Positions 26,011-34,253 of a DNA stretch of 64,000 nucleotides are shown piece by piece (within the stretch, counting starts at the first letter, position 1; each line of letters begins with the position of its first letter). Below the pieces are notes generated by a model. It saw only the letters and a list, made by a program, of their open reading frames with translations. It searched no databases and was not told the origin of the DNA. This DNA comes from Oscillospiraceae bacterium (lineage in GTDB: Bacteria > Bacillota > Clostridia > Oscillospirales > Ruminococcaceae), in the NCBI GenBank assembly GCA_022800935.1, contig JAAWRH010000010.1:1-64000 (forward strand), read 5' to 3'. The position numbers and the translations under genes are program-made.

Positions 26011-28686
26011 CTATTCCGCCTGCCGCAGCCGTTCCACAATGGACTGCTTTGCCACAGACTTGTAAACCGCCAGCGGGATGAGTACGCCCATCACCAGGAA
26101 CACCGGGGCAACCCACAGAACCGGAAGGATGGTAAACCGGTAGGTGAAGAACCAGAATATCCCCTCGGCCACACCCTTCAAAAGGCCGCTCATCCCCAGA
26201 GAAAGGATAAGGGAGAGCAAAACCGAAATCCCGGCGTAGGCGATTCCCTCCCAAACCAGCATGGCCTTCAGCTGCTTCCCGGTCATGCCGATGGATTGCA
26301 GTACCGCAAATTCCCGCCTCCGGGCCAGGATGGAGGTCAGCACCGCGTTGAGGAAATTCAGCACGCCGACAATCCCGATAATGCCGCTGAGCACACCGCC
26401 GACCATCAGGAACATTTTCTGCATCCCGGTAAACTCGCTGACATACTGGTCCTTGGATTCATAATCAAAGGTCACTTCGACGCTTTCAGTGTAATCCTTC
26501 AAAAATCTGTCCATATCTTCCAGCTTTTCAGGAGCGGCATCAAAGACAAAGGACATCAGGTAGGTATTGCTGTCATCTCTTTTCAGGGTTTCGGCAGGCA
26601 GGACATAGCTGTCTCCCCCGCCAAAACGGTGGCTGAGTGCATAGGGGACTGTCGCAACAGCGGCAACCGTGTAGGTGACATCCCTGTATTTTGTGGGATT
26701 TATGGGCCAAACTTCCTCCATCGCCTTTTCCCATGCTGCGGTATCTTCACGCTCTATCACTTTTCCTGTAATCTGGTCAATAAAGTTGAAATCATCCACA
26801 TAGCGGATTGTCACCTGATCCCCGACCTTTGCCCAGTAGGAGCTTTCATCCGGCTTGGTAAAGTCGTCTGTGTCCGGGACAGCGACGATATAGTTCCCGG
26901 ACGGATCCTTCAGTTTTTCAATATCCCCATCAAGGATATCCAGGAGGCTTAACGGGAAATCGTCCATACCAAGGAGCCTTACCTTGTTATCCAGCATGAA
27001 TTCGTTATTGGGATAAATAGCATGAGCCCGCACATTTTCCTTATAGCTCTCTGATAAATATCTGTAAAGCTCTTCAAAATGATCTATGGGCATATGCTCA
27101 TAGCAGGAGCCATTGGTGTAAACATGGCCGGATTTGCCAATTCCCTGCTGTTTAATAGGTTCCAGGACATCTTCCGGGACAGGCTCGATCCCGGTAAACT
27201 GGAAGTAGCGGGCTCCGGCGAAAATAAAATCAGCGGATACCCAGCGCTTCAGGTATTTGTCCATGTCAAATCCGTTTATAAAGGTGACAACGGTATTGAG
27301 CAAGATCACCGACAGGGACAGGGACAGGATGGTGACAAAGGTTTTCCCTTTGGAACGCCCCAGGTTGGAAAACGCCATTTTCTGCACCTTGCCGCCGTCC
27401 AAGCCCTTTTTGCTTTTGGAGGAACTGGAAGAACCCTCGGAATAGCGGAGCGCCTCCACCGGGGAAACCCTGGCGGCAAGTCTTCCGGGACGGGAGCAGG
27501 AAAGATGGATAGTAATCAAGGCAAACAGGGCTGCCCCTATAAAGATAATGGGGTTAAACTGTGCAGAGACAATATTCATAGCGGAATCGCTGATGTTTCG
27601 TATAATAATAGGGGCCAGCCTGCCGCCTAAAATCCATCCTAAAAGCAGCCCAATAGGGATGCCAAAGAGGGAGAGGGTGTATGCCTGCCGCCGGATCATG
27701 GATTTAATCTGCTTCCCAGTCGTGCCGATGGTTTTCAGCAGGCCGTAAAAGCGGATATCATTGGTAACAGAGATTTGGAACACATTATAAATAATCAGGT
27801 ATCCGGTGAAGATAATCAGCAGCAGGATCCCGCTTACTCCCAGAACTGTCGTAGGATCCAAGGCGTTGGAGAACTGCGCTCCTGAATACCCCCAGTTGAT
27901 CCCGGTTGAAATATAGTTGTCCCGGTTGGGGCTTTCGTCCTGCCAGCCATTGGCAGCAAGAACTTTGTCTACATCATCCTGGATATGCAGGGAGCTGGAG
28001 AACATCACGTCCAGATTCCATTTTCCGGTCATGTCTGTGGTGATGTCCATGCTAATATAATCTTTTAAAACCTCGTCCGCATAGCTCCGGGATGTAACAA
28101 TATGGCTTGCAATGCAGGCCGGGTCGTGTTCCCACCAGCCGGACAGGACAAATTCCCCTGTCACCTTCTGGCGGGAATGGGTTCCGGTGCCCAGTTCATA
28201 GGTAAGGGGAACCTTTGCGCCGATCTCCGGCTCAATCCCCAAAAGTTTCAACACCCTGGTGTCAGTGGCGATCTGGTTGGTTCCCTCCTGGGGGAGCGTC
28301 CCATGCTCCGGGACACAGAAGTAAAGCTCTGCCTCCTTGGGGTCCATATAGCTTACCTCCACATGGGCCTTGAGAAAGGGCGGCTCCGCCGCGGGCATAC
28401 CGAGAAACAGCCGCATTCCGTATTCCTCAATGCTGGGATGCTGGGAAAGGACAGCCGCTTGTTCCTCGGAAACGCTTTTAAAGGAAGCATGGGCCTTGCC
28501 CCCCGCTTGGCGGAAGTTGGACATCTGGATGGCCTCGTTCAAGGCCAGCGCAATGGTGAACAGGCTTGTGAACAATATGGTGGTCAGGGCTATGGCGATG
28601 ACAGCAATGATATTGCGGCTTTTGGCGGCGGAAAGGCTGCGAATGGACAGCCGCCGGATACAGCCCCGGTTGGACACCTGAATCAT
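26011..28686 (-). CDS. FtsX-family ABC transporter permease
   Basis: The protein has 891 aa. A transmembrane helix near residues 25-48 precedes a large extracellular domain (about 50-280), then three helices (about 288-410). A second extracellular domain (about 470-740) and three final helices (about 760-880) follow, so it is a duplicated FtsX layout. Such permeases work with a MacB/LolD-type ATPase as mechanotransmission or peptide-detoxification modules. AGGAGG is present before the ATG, and the gene starts 6 bp after the ATPase stop. The nearby kinase lacking a sensor domain could respond to this transporter, as in Bce modules (inference); however, Bce permeases have ten helices in a different order. 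Confidence 0.88.
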   Translation of the reverse strand: MIQVSNRGCIRRLSIRSLSAAKSRNIIAVIAIALTTILFTSLFTIALALNEAIQMSNFRQAGGKAHASFKSVSEEQAAVLSQHPSIEEYGMRLFLGMPAAEPPFLKAHVEVSYMDPKEAELYFCVPEHGTLPQEGTNQIATDTRVLKLLGIEPEIGAKVPLTYELGTGTHSRQKVTGEFVLSGWWEHDPACIASHIVTSRSYADEVLKDYISMDITTDMTGKWNLDVMFSSSLHIQDDVDKVLAANGWQDESPNRDNYISTGINWGYSGAQFSNALDPTTVLGVSGILLLIIFTGYLIIYNVFQISVTNDIRFYGLLKTIGTTGKQIKSMIRRQAYTLSLFGIPIGLLLGWILGGRLAPIIIRNISDSAMNIVSAQFNPIIFIGAALFALITIHLSCSRPGRLAARVSPVEALRYSEGSSSSSKSKKGLDGGKVQKMAFSNLGRSKGKTFVTILSLSLSVILLNTVVTFINGFDMDKYLKRWVSADFIFAGARYFQFTGIEPVPEDVLEPIKQQGIGKSGHVYTNGSCYEHMPIDHFEELYRYLSESYKENVRAHAIYPNNEFMLDNKVRLLGMDDFPLSLLDILDGDIEKLKDPSGNYIVAVPDTDDFTKPDESSYWAKVGDQVTIRYVDDFNFIDQITGKVIEREDTAAWEKAMEEVWPINPTKYRDVTYTVAAVATVPYALSHRFGGGDSYVLPAETLKRDDSNTYLMSFVFDAAPEKLEDMDRFLKDYTESVEVTFDYESKDQYVSEFTGMQKMFLMVGGVLSGIIGIVGVLNFLNAVLTSILARRREFAVLQSIGMTGKQLKAMLVWEGIAYAGISVLLSLILSLGMSGLLKGVAEGIFWFFTYRFTILPVLWVAPVFLVMGVLIPLAVYKSVAKQSIVERLRQAE

Positions 28687-28692
28687 TTTGCC

Positions 28693-29361
28693 TCACCTCC
28701 TGACAATCTGCCCGTCCTCAATGCGGACGATGCGGTCCGCCAGCTGGGCAATTTCCTCGTTGTGGGTGATCATGACAATGGTCTGGCCGAATTTCTGGCT
28801 GGTGACCTTTAACAGGCTGAGGACATCCTGGCTGGTTTTGGAGTCCAGGTTGCCGGTGGGTTCGTCGGCCAGGATGATGGCGGGCTTGGTGGAAAGGGCG
28901 CGGGCGATTGCCACCCGCTGCTGCTGGCCGCCGGAAAGGTTGTTGGGCAGGCTGTGGAGCTTGGATTCCAGCCCCAGGGTTTCCACAATGTCCCGGATAA
29001 AGGCTTCGTCCAGCCGTCCGCCGTCCAACTGAATGGGCAGGGCGATGTTTTCATAGACGTTGAGCACCGGAACCAGATTGTAGTTCTGGAACACAAAGCC
29101 TATCTTCCGGCGGCGGAAGATGGTGAGGGCCTCGTTCCGCATGGAGAACAGCTCCATGCCCTCCACTGTCACCGAACCGGAGGTGGGCCGGTCCAGCCCG
29201 CCCAGCATATGGAGCAGGGTGGATTTTCCGGAACCGGAGGTGCCCACCACCGCCACAAACTCCCCCTGTTCCACCGCCAAGTTTACCCCGTCCAGGGCCT
29301 TGACGGCGGTATCGCCGGAGCCGTAGTATTTCTTCAGGTCCTTGGTTTCCAATATCGTCAT
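28693..29361 (-). CDS. ABC transporter ATP-binding protein (MacB/LolD type)
   Basis: The protein has 222 aa. Walker A is GTSGSGKST (about 39-47), the signature is [15 protein letters not shown] (about 144-158), Walker B is IILADEPTGNLDS, and the H-loop is in IVMITHN. The TGNLDS sequence after Walker B is characteristic of the MacB/LolD/FtsE group that pairs with FtsX-like permeases. The ATG at 29361 has GGGAGGA 6 nt upstream; a frame start five codons earlier lies within that ribosome site. It is the first gene of a two-gene operon with the 891-aa permease. Confidence 0.93.
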   Translation of the reverse strand: MTILETKDLKKYYGSGDTAVKALDGVNLAVEQGEFVAVVGTSGSGKSTLLHMLGGLDRPTSGSVTVEGMELFSMRNEALTIFRRRKIGFVFQNYNLVPVLNVYENIALPIQLDGGRLDEAFIRDIVETLGLESKLHSLPNNLSGGQQQRVAIARALSTKPAIILADEPTGNLDSKTSQDVLSLLKVTSQKFGQTIVMITHNEEIAQLADRIVRIEDGQIVRR

Positions 29362-29485
29362 AAAAATTCCTCCCATGTTTTGATTCCCCTCTGGGGCCGA
29401 TTTTATGATAATACAGCAATCTTTCCAGAGCGTTTCACAAATCTAACAGTTTTGAAAGAATTCAAAAAACAGCCAAAGAAATAGA

Positions 29486-29514
29486 GGGACAATTTTGATG
29501 AAGTGTGCTATAAT
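29486..29514 (+). promoter_or_regulatory. Promoter of the Rpn-family gene
   Basis: A perfect TATAAT lies at 29509-29514 with a weak GGGACA at -35 (29486-29491, 17-bp spacer). Transcription would begin near 29521, so the ATG at 29517 cannot be the main start, which favours the TTG at 29553. Confidence 0.55.
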
Positions 29515-29552
29515 GAATGAAAGAACAAGCAATTAGGAAAGCCGGTGAAATA

Positions 29553-30416
29553 TTGACAGTCACAGAACAGATTGACCAAAAGCACCTGGAGGACCTGGAG
29601 CGTCTGAAGAATTTCCGCCTGATGGACGACGAATTTTTTACCAAATGCTTTGAGGGGGACCTGCCGGGAATTCAGCTGGTCCTGCGCATTGTGATGAGTA
29701 TGCCGGCCCTGGTCGTGCTGGATGTACATACCCAGGTCTTTGTGGAGAATCTTATCAACCGCTCGGTCAGGCTGGATATTCTGGCCACCGACAGCGAGGG
29801 GCGGAAGTTCAACATTGAAATTCAGCGGGCGGACAAGGGTGCGGGCCGCAAACGGGCAAGGTACAACTCCAGCATGATGGATGCCGGGCTTCTGGAAAAG
29901 GGCACAGATTTCGACGATCTGCCGGAAACCTATGTTATATTTATCACCGAAAGGGACGTGCTGGGCCAGGGAAAGGCGGTTTATCAGATCGAGCGGTGTA
30001 TTCTGGGGACGGGCGAGCTGTTTTGCGACGGGGCGCACATCCTCTACGTCAACGGCGCATACCGTGGAGACGATCCCATCGGGAAACTGATGCACGATTT
30101 TTCCTGCACCGATCCCAACAAAATGAACTACAATGTACTGGCGGACAGAGTAAGATTTTTTAAAGAGAGCAAGGAGGGGTCTTTGATTATGTGTAAGGCA
30201 ATAGAGGATATGAGAAACGAGGCTTTTCAGGAAGGAGTCGGAATCGGTCGGGAAGAAGGTATTGGAATCGGCCGGGAAGAGGGCATCGGAATAGGCCGGG
30301 AGGATGTTGCCAGAAACCTGCTGTCTGATGGATCTCTTTCAATGGAAAAAATAGCGCAGTATGCCCATCTTTCCCTTGATGATGTGAAAAAGTTAAAAAG
30401 CGAAATGACAATGTAA
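29553..30416 (+). CDS. Rpn-family PD-(D/E)XK nuclease / putative transposase
   Basis: The protein has 287 aa from TTG at 29553; the ATG at 29517 overlaps the predicted transcription start. The N-terminal domain is the PD-(D/E)XK nuclease of the Rpn/PDDEXK-transposase family, with Asp75 in RLDILATD and Glu89-x-Gln91 in NIEIQRAD. The C-terminal part has three tandem GIGREEGI-type octapeptides followed by a small helix-turn-helix-like segment (MEKIAQYAHLSLDDVKKLK). Known Rpn proteins are DNA endonucleases that promote recA-independent recombination and can act as antiphage toxins controlled by a short protein made from an internal start. Such an internal start is visible here at 30189. The gene is alone between two operons. 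Confidence 0.85.
   Translation: MTVTEQIDQKHLEDLERLKNFRLMDDEFFTKCFEGDLPGIQLVLRIVMSMPALVVLDVHTQVFVENLINRSVRLDILATDSEGRKFNIEIQRADKGAGRKRARYNSSMMDAGLLEKGTDFDDLPETYVIFITERDVLGQGKAVYQIERCILGTGELFCDGAHILYVNGAYRGDDPIGKLMHDFSCTDPNKMNYNVLADRVRFFKESKEGSLIMCKAIEDMRNEAFQEGVGIGREEGIGIGREEGIGIGREDVARNLLSDGSLSMEKIAQYAHLSLDDVKKLKSEMTM
30189..30416 (+). CDS. Intragenic 75-aa C-terminal product of the Rpn-family gene
   Basis: Inside the Rpn-family frame, a strong AAGGAGGGG (30171-30179) precedes an in-frame ATG at 30189 reading MCKAIEDMRNEAFQEG. This would give a 75-aa protein made only of the octapeptide repeats and the C-terminal helices. Escherichia coli Rpn genes are reported to make similar short forms (RpnS) from internal starts, which inhibit the nuclease. 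The site is seen directly. Expression and inhibitor function are inferred. A stand-alone relative with almost the same start context is found at 61951-62124. Confidence 0.5.
   Translation: MCKAIEDMRNEAFQEGVGIGREEGIGIGREEGIGIGREDVARNLLSDGSLSMEKIAQYAHLSLDDVKKLKSEMTM
30240..30311 (+). repeat. Three 24-bp tandem repeats in the Rpn-family gene
   Basis: Three in-frame units start with GGAATCGGTCGGG, GGAATCGGCCGGG and GGAATAGGCCGGG (30240-30263, 30264-30287, 30288-30311) and encode GIGREEGI-like octapeptides. In-frame units of this kind can change in number by slippage and so alter the linker of the protein. Confidence 0.8.
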
Positions 30417-30427
30417 TAATTTTAACC

Positions 30428-30456
30428 TTTACTTTACTGAAAGCATCTGCTATAAT
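30428..30456 (+). promoter_or_regulatory. Promoter of the Lrp-aminotransferase operon
   Basis: A perfect TATAAT lies at 30451-30456 and TTTACT at 30428-30433 (17-bp spacer), 45 bp before the Lrp-family ATG. Confidence 0.6.
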
Positions 30457-30500
30457 GTTTGAAATTCTTTCAATATTCCAACAGAAATGGAGCTGAACAT

Positions 30501-30980
30501 ATGGATAAGCTGTTGAATTTACTGGACAAAAACTGCCGCCTGACCAACGAACAGCTGGCGGTGATGCTCGACGAGCCGGTATCAAAGGTTGCCGTGGCGA
30601 TAGAAAACTACGAGGCCCAGGGAATCATCAGGGGCTACAAGGCCGCCATCGACTGGGATAAAACCGATCGGGAATATGTCATCGCCCGGATTGAAATCCG
30701 CGTCATCCCTATGCGGGACCACGGCTTTGACGAGATTGCCCGGACCATCTACTCCTTTGACGAGGTGGAAACCTGCTACCTGATGAGCGGCGGCTATGAC
30801 CTGGCTGTGACGGTATCGGGAAAGAGCTTCAAGGACGTGGCCCTCTTCGTCTCCCAGAAGCTGGCCCCCATTGATGCGGTGCAGTCCACCGCCACCCATT
30901 TTGTCCTGAAAAAGTACAAGGAGCGGGGCGTGCTCCTGGCGGAAAAGGAACGGGATATGAGGGAGGATGCGGTACTGTGA
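30501..30980 (+). CDS. Lrp/AsnC-family regulator
   Basis: The protein has 159 aa. An N-terminal winged helix-turn-helix (LLNLLDKNCRLTNEQLAVML, then VAVAIENYEAQGIIRGYKA) is followed by an Lrp ligand-binding (RAM) domain with YLMSGGYDLAVTVSG. The ATG at 30501 has TGGAG upstream; a longer frame begins upstream of the ribosome site. Its TGA overlaps the ATG of the aminotransferase gene, so the two are translationally coupled. An amino acid made or used by the aminotransferase is the likely effector (inference). The domain order and length are normal for the family. Confidence 0.9.
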   Translation: MDKLLNLLDKNCRLTNEQLAVMLDEPVSKVAVAIENYEAQGIIRGYKAAIDWDKTDREYVIARIEIRVIPMRDHGFDEIARTIYSFDEVETCYLMSGGYDLAVTVSGKSFKDVALFVSQKLAPIDAVQSTATHFVLKKYKERGVLLAEKERDMREDAVL

Positions 30981-32146
30981 TGGATTACGACTCCCTGCTC
31001 TCCAAAAAGGTGATGGAGATTAAGCCGTCGGGCATCCGCCGGTTCTTCGATATTGCCAGCGAAATGGACAACGTCATCTCCCTGGGCGTGGGGGAACCCA
31101 ACTTCCGCACCCCCTGGGCCATCCGCCACGCGGGAATCCAGTCCCTGGAGAAGGGACATACCTGGTACACCGCCAACGCCGGTCTGGCGGAGCTGCGGGA
31201 GGAAATCGCCAAATACCTGGACCGGCGGTTCCAAATCCGCTATGACAGCAAAAAAGAGGTCCTTGTGACAGTGGGTGGCTCGGAGGCCATCGACCTGATG
31301 ATCCGCGCCTGCGTCAATCCCGGCGACGAGGTGCTGATTCCCGAACCCTGCTTTGTGGCCTACTCCCCCATCGCCTCCTTGACTAACGCGACGGTCGTCC
31401 CCATTGAGACCAAGGCGGAGGACGGCTTTCGCCTGACCGCCAAGGCCCTTCGGGAAAAGATAACCCCCCGCACCAAGCTGCTGGTCCTTCCCTTCCCCAA
31501 CAACCCCACTGGGGCGGTGATGCACCGGGAGCATCTGGAGGAAATCGCCCAGGTGCTGCGGGATACCAACATCCTCGTCCTGTCCGATGAGATTTACGCG
31601 GAGCTCACCTTCGGGGGCCGGGACCATGTGTCCATTGCGTCGCTGCCCGGTATGTGGGAGCGCACCGTTGTGGTCAGCGGCTTCTCCAAGGCCTTTGCCA
31701 TGACGGGCTGGCGGCTGGGATACGCCGCAGGCCCCGCCCCCATTATGAAGCAGATGACCAAGGTCCACCAGTTTGCCATCATGTGCGCGCCCACCACCAG
31801 CCAGCACGCCGCGGTGGAGGCCCTCCGCTCCTGCGAGGAGGAGGTTGTGAATATGCGCGAGGAATACGATATGCGCCGCCACTTTATTGTGGACGGGCTC
31901 AACAAGCTGGGGCTCACCTGCTTTGACCCGGAAGGGGCGTTTTATGTGTTCCCCTCTATCCAGTCCACAGGGCTTTCGTCGGAGGATTTCTGCCAGAAGC
32001 TGCTCCACGCCCAGAGGGTAGCCGTCGTGCCGGGAAATTCCTTCGGGGAGTCCGGCGAGGGGTTTGTGCGCATCTCCTATGCCTATTCCATCGAGCATCT
32101 GATGGAGGCTCTGAAACGGATTGAAGCGTTTTTGAAAACGCTGTAA
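30980..32146 (+). CDS. Class I/II PLP-dependent aminotransferase
   Basis: The protein has 388 aa. Family I fold-type motifs are clear: GVGEPNFRTP near residue 35, FPNNPTGAVM near 173-182, and the PLP lysine in VSGFSKAFAMTGWRLGYAAG (Lys about 237), with an arginine in GEGFVRISYA near the end that binds the substrate carboxylate. The exact substrate (alanine, aspartate, aromatic or other) cannot be assigned. The ATG overlaps the stop of the Lrp regulator as TGATG; a GTG one codon earlier is also possible. A hairpin terminator follows after 4 bp. Confidence 0.92.
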   Translation: MDYDSLLSKKVMEIKPSGIRRFFDIASEMDNVISLGVGEPNFRTPWAIRHAGIQSLEKGHTWYTANAGLAELREEIAKYLDRRFQIRYDSKKEVLVTVGGSEAIDLMIRACVNPGDEVLIPEPCFVAYSPIASLTNATVVPIETKAEDGFRLTAKALREKITPRTKLLVLPFPNNPTGAVMHREHLEEIAQVLRDTNILVLSDEIYAELTFGGRDHVSIASLPGMWERTVVVSGFSKAFAMTGWRLGYAAGPAPIMKQMTKVHQFAIMCAPTTSQHAAVEALRSCEEEVVNMREEYDMRRHFIVDGLNKLGLTCFDPEGAFYVFPSIQSTGLSSEDFCQKLLHAQRVAVVPGNSFGESGEGFVRISYAYSIEHLMEALKRIEAFLKTL

Positions 32147-32149
32147 GCG

Positions 32150-32174
32150 ACAGGCTGCCCAAAAAGCAGCCTGT
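32150..32174 (+). terminator. Terminator after the aminotransferase gene
   Basis: A 9-bp stem ACAGGCTGC / GCAGCCTGT (32150-32158 and 32166-32174) has an A-rich loop and is followed by TCTATTATAT. Confidence 0.7.
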
Positions 32175-32211
32175 TCTATTATATCATACAAACGAAAGAG
32201 AGGAATCCGCA

Positions 32212-33357
32212 ATGGAGCCCCTTCCACTGGAAACGGCCTGCGTAAAAGCAGAGACATACGACTACCCTGTCATAAAAGCGGGGGTTGACCGCCTGTTTGA
32301 GCTTCTCGACCTGAACAAGCTGATAAAGCCTGGGATGAAGGTAGTGTTAAAGCCCAACCTCCTCATGAAGCGCACCCCGGAGGAGGCCACCACCACCCAT
32401 CCGGCCCTAGTATCGGCGGTGGCCGAAAAGGCTCTGGAGATGGGGGCGGCCTCGGTGCTGCTGGCGGAAAGCCCTGGCGGACCCTACACCAAGGCCAGCC
32501 TCAACGCCATCTACCAGGCCAGCGGCATGACACAGGCCAGCGGCGAGCACCGCTTTTCCCTGAACCAGGACTTCACCTATCGGGAAATGGCGTGGTCCCA
32601 GGGTAAGGTCTGCAAGGCCTTCAACATCATCTCCCCGCTGCTGGATGCCGATCTGGTCATCAGCCTGCCAAAGCTGAAAACCCATGGCATGACCGGCCTT
32701 TCCGGGGCGGTCAAGAATATGTTCGGCTCGGTGCCGGGGCTCCAGAAGCCGGAGCTCCACTATCGTTACCCGGCGCAGAAGGACTTCACTAATATGCTCA
32801 TCGATTTGTGGGAATGCATCCATCCCGCCATCACCATTGTGGACGCAGTAGAGGCAATGGAGGGGAACGGCCCCTCCGGAGGGAATCCCAAGCACACCGG
32901 CCTGCTGTTCGCCTCCCAGAATCCCTATACCCTGGACCTGGCGCTGGCACATCTGATCGATATGCCCGTCGCCCAGATTCCCATCCTCCAGAACGCAATC
33001 CTGCGGGAGCTGTGTCCGGCGGAGTTTTCCCCGTCCTTTATGATGGGGGATTCCTTCCAGCCGGTTTCGGATTTTAAAAAGCCCAGGAAGAAAAACCTGG
33101 ACTTTGTGGATGTGCTCCCCGGATTTCTGCAAAAGCCCTGCAAATGGGTCATGGAGAAGGCGCTGGTCCCCAACCCAGTCATACGGAAAAAAGACTGCAT
33201 CGGCTGCGGCAAATGCGCCGAAAGCTGTCCCCAGCACATTATACAGATTCGGGAGCGCAAGGCGGAGATACACAACCGGAAGCAGTGCATCCACTGCTAC
33301 TGCTGCCACGAGATGTGTCCCAAAAAGGCCATAGACCTGCGGCGGTTCTTTGGATAA
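32212..33357 (+). CDS. DUF362 protein with C-terminal 2x[4Fe-4S] ferredoxin domain
   Basis: The protein has 381 aa. The N-terminal 300 residues are a DUF362 domain (VVLKPNLLMKRTPEEATTTH, then LPKLKTHGMTGLSGAVKNMF). The C-terminus has two ferredoxin motifs, CIGCGKCAESCP (from about residue 329) and CIHCYCCHEMCP, for two 4Fe-4S clusters. DUF362 proteins are cytosolic and of uncertain role; some are thought to donate electrons or to deliver Fe-S clusters. AGAGAGG lies before the ATG. The ispE gene starts 10 bp after the stop, so the two are probably one transcript. IspE itself needs no Fe-S cluster, but other steps of its pathway do. Confidence 0.9.
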   Translation: MEPLPLETACVKAETYDYPVIKAGVDRLFELLDLNKLIKPGMKVVLKPNLLMKRTPEEATTTHPALVSAVAEKALEMGAASVLLAESPGGPYTKASLNAIYQASGMTQASGEHRFSLNQDFTYREMAWSQGKVCKAFNIISPLLDADLVISLPKLKTHGMTGLSGAVKNMFGSVPGLQKPELHYRYPAQKDFTNMLIDLWECIHPAITIVDAVEAMEGNGPSGGNPKHTGLLFASQNPYTLDLALAHLIDMPVAQIPILQNAILRELCPAEFSPSFMMGDSFQPVSDFKKPRKKNLDFVDVLPGFLQKPCKWVMEKALVPNPVIRKKDCIGCGKCAESCPQHIIQIRERKAEIHNRKQCIHCYCCHEMCPKKAIDLRRFFG

Positions 33358-33367
33358 GGGGGATTTC

Positions 33368-34249
33368 ATGATGCAAGCGGTATATCAGGCGGCGGCAAAA
33401 ATCAACCTGGCCCTGGACATCCTGGGCAGGCGTGGGGATGGCTACCACCTGATGAGGATGGTCATGCAGTCGGTCTCCCTCTTTGACCTGGTGACGCTGG
33501 AAGTCATTCCCGGAGCTTCCGGCATACATTTGGAATGCAGTGCGCCGGAAATTCCCTGCGACAGCCGCAATCTGGCCTGGAAAGCCGCGGAACGGCTGTT
33601 GGAGGCGGCAGGGATACAGGCTGCTGTCCATATCTCCATAGAAAAGAACATCCCCAGCCAGGCGGGAATGGCCGGAGGCAGCGCTGACGCGGCGGCAGTA
33701 TTGGCCGGTCTGAACGAAATGCTTGGAGACCCATTGCCAAAGGAGAGGCTGTACGAAACCGGCCTTTCCGTCGGGGCGGACGTCCCCTTCTGTATGGCAG
33801 GGGGGACCAAGCTGGTGGAGGGAATCGGGGAGCGGATTTCCCCCCTCCCCCAACTTCCGGAGAGCTTCTTTATCATTGCCAAGCCGGTTTCCGGGGTGGC
33901 CACCGGGCCCTGCTTCCAGCGGTATGACCGTCTGATCCAGGCGGAGCACCCTGACATTCCTGCCATGCTTACAGCTTTGCAAGGCGGAAACAGGCCGGAT
34001 ATTTTCCGCCATATGAAAAACGTTCTGGAACAGGCCGCAGACTGCACCGCCGTGGCAGAGCTCCAAAAAAGCCTGGCGGCCTTCCACCCCCTGGGCTGCG
34101 CTATGACCGGCAGCGGCTCCGCCGTGGCGGCGGCGTTCGGCTCCAAGGCGGAGGCGGAAAACTGCCTCCGCGGACTTGCCCATTTACGGGAAAAGGGGAC
34201 AAGGCTGTTTTTCGTCACCCCTGTCCCCTATGGCGTTCTCAGAATTTAA
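33368..34249 (+). CDS. ispE: 4-diphosphocytidyl-2-C-methyl-D-erythritol kinase
   Basis: The protein has 293 aa, a normal length. It is a GHMP kinase with the N-terminal AAKINLALDILGRRGDGYH motif typical of IspE, the ATP-binding PSQAGMAGGSADAAAVL glycine-rich loop, and the C-terminal AMTGSGSAVAA motif. It phosphorylates CDP-methylerythritol in the MEP pathway of isoprenoid synthesis. AAGGGGG lies 5 nt before the first ATG (33368); a second ATG follows immediately and could be used. It is the last gene before the convergent GH95 gene, whose end is only 4 bp away, with no terminator hairpin between them. Confidence 0.96.
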   Translation: MMQAVYQAAAKINLALDILGRRGDGYHLMRMVMQSVSLFDLVTLEVIPGASGIHLECSAPEIPCDSRNLAWKAAERLLEAAGIQAAVHISIEKNIPSQAGMAGGSADAAAVLAGLNEMLGDPLPKERLYETGLSVGADVPFCMAGGTKLVEGIGERISPLPQLPESFFIIAKPVSGVATGPCFQRYDRLIQAEHPDIPAMLTALQGGNRPDIFRHMKNVLEQAADCTAVAELQKSLAAFHPLGCAMTGSGSAVAAAFGSKAEAENCLRGLAHLREKGTRLFFVTPVPYGVLRI

Positions 34250-34253
34250 GGGC

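Noticed and set aside
29517-29552. ATG at 29517 as start of the Rpn-family gene
   Set aside because: It lies 3 bp after a perfect TATAAT, before or at the predicted transcription start, and has no ribosome site. The in-frame TTG at 29553 fits better.
30240-30311. Possible CRISPR-like or satellite repeat
   Set aside because: The three units are direct, contiguous and in frame within a coding region, and encode the family's usual octapeptides.
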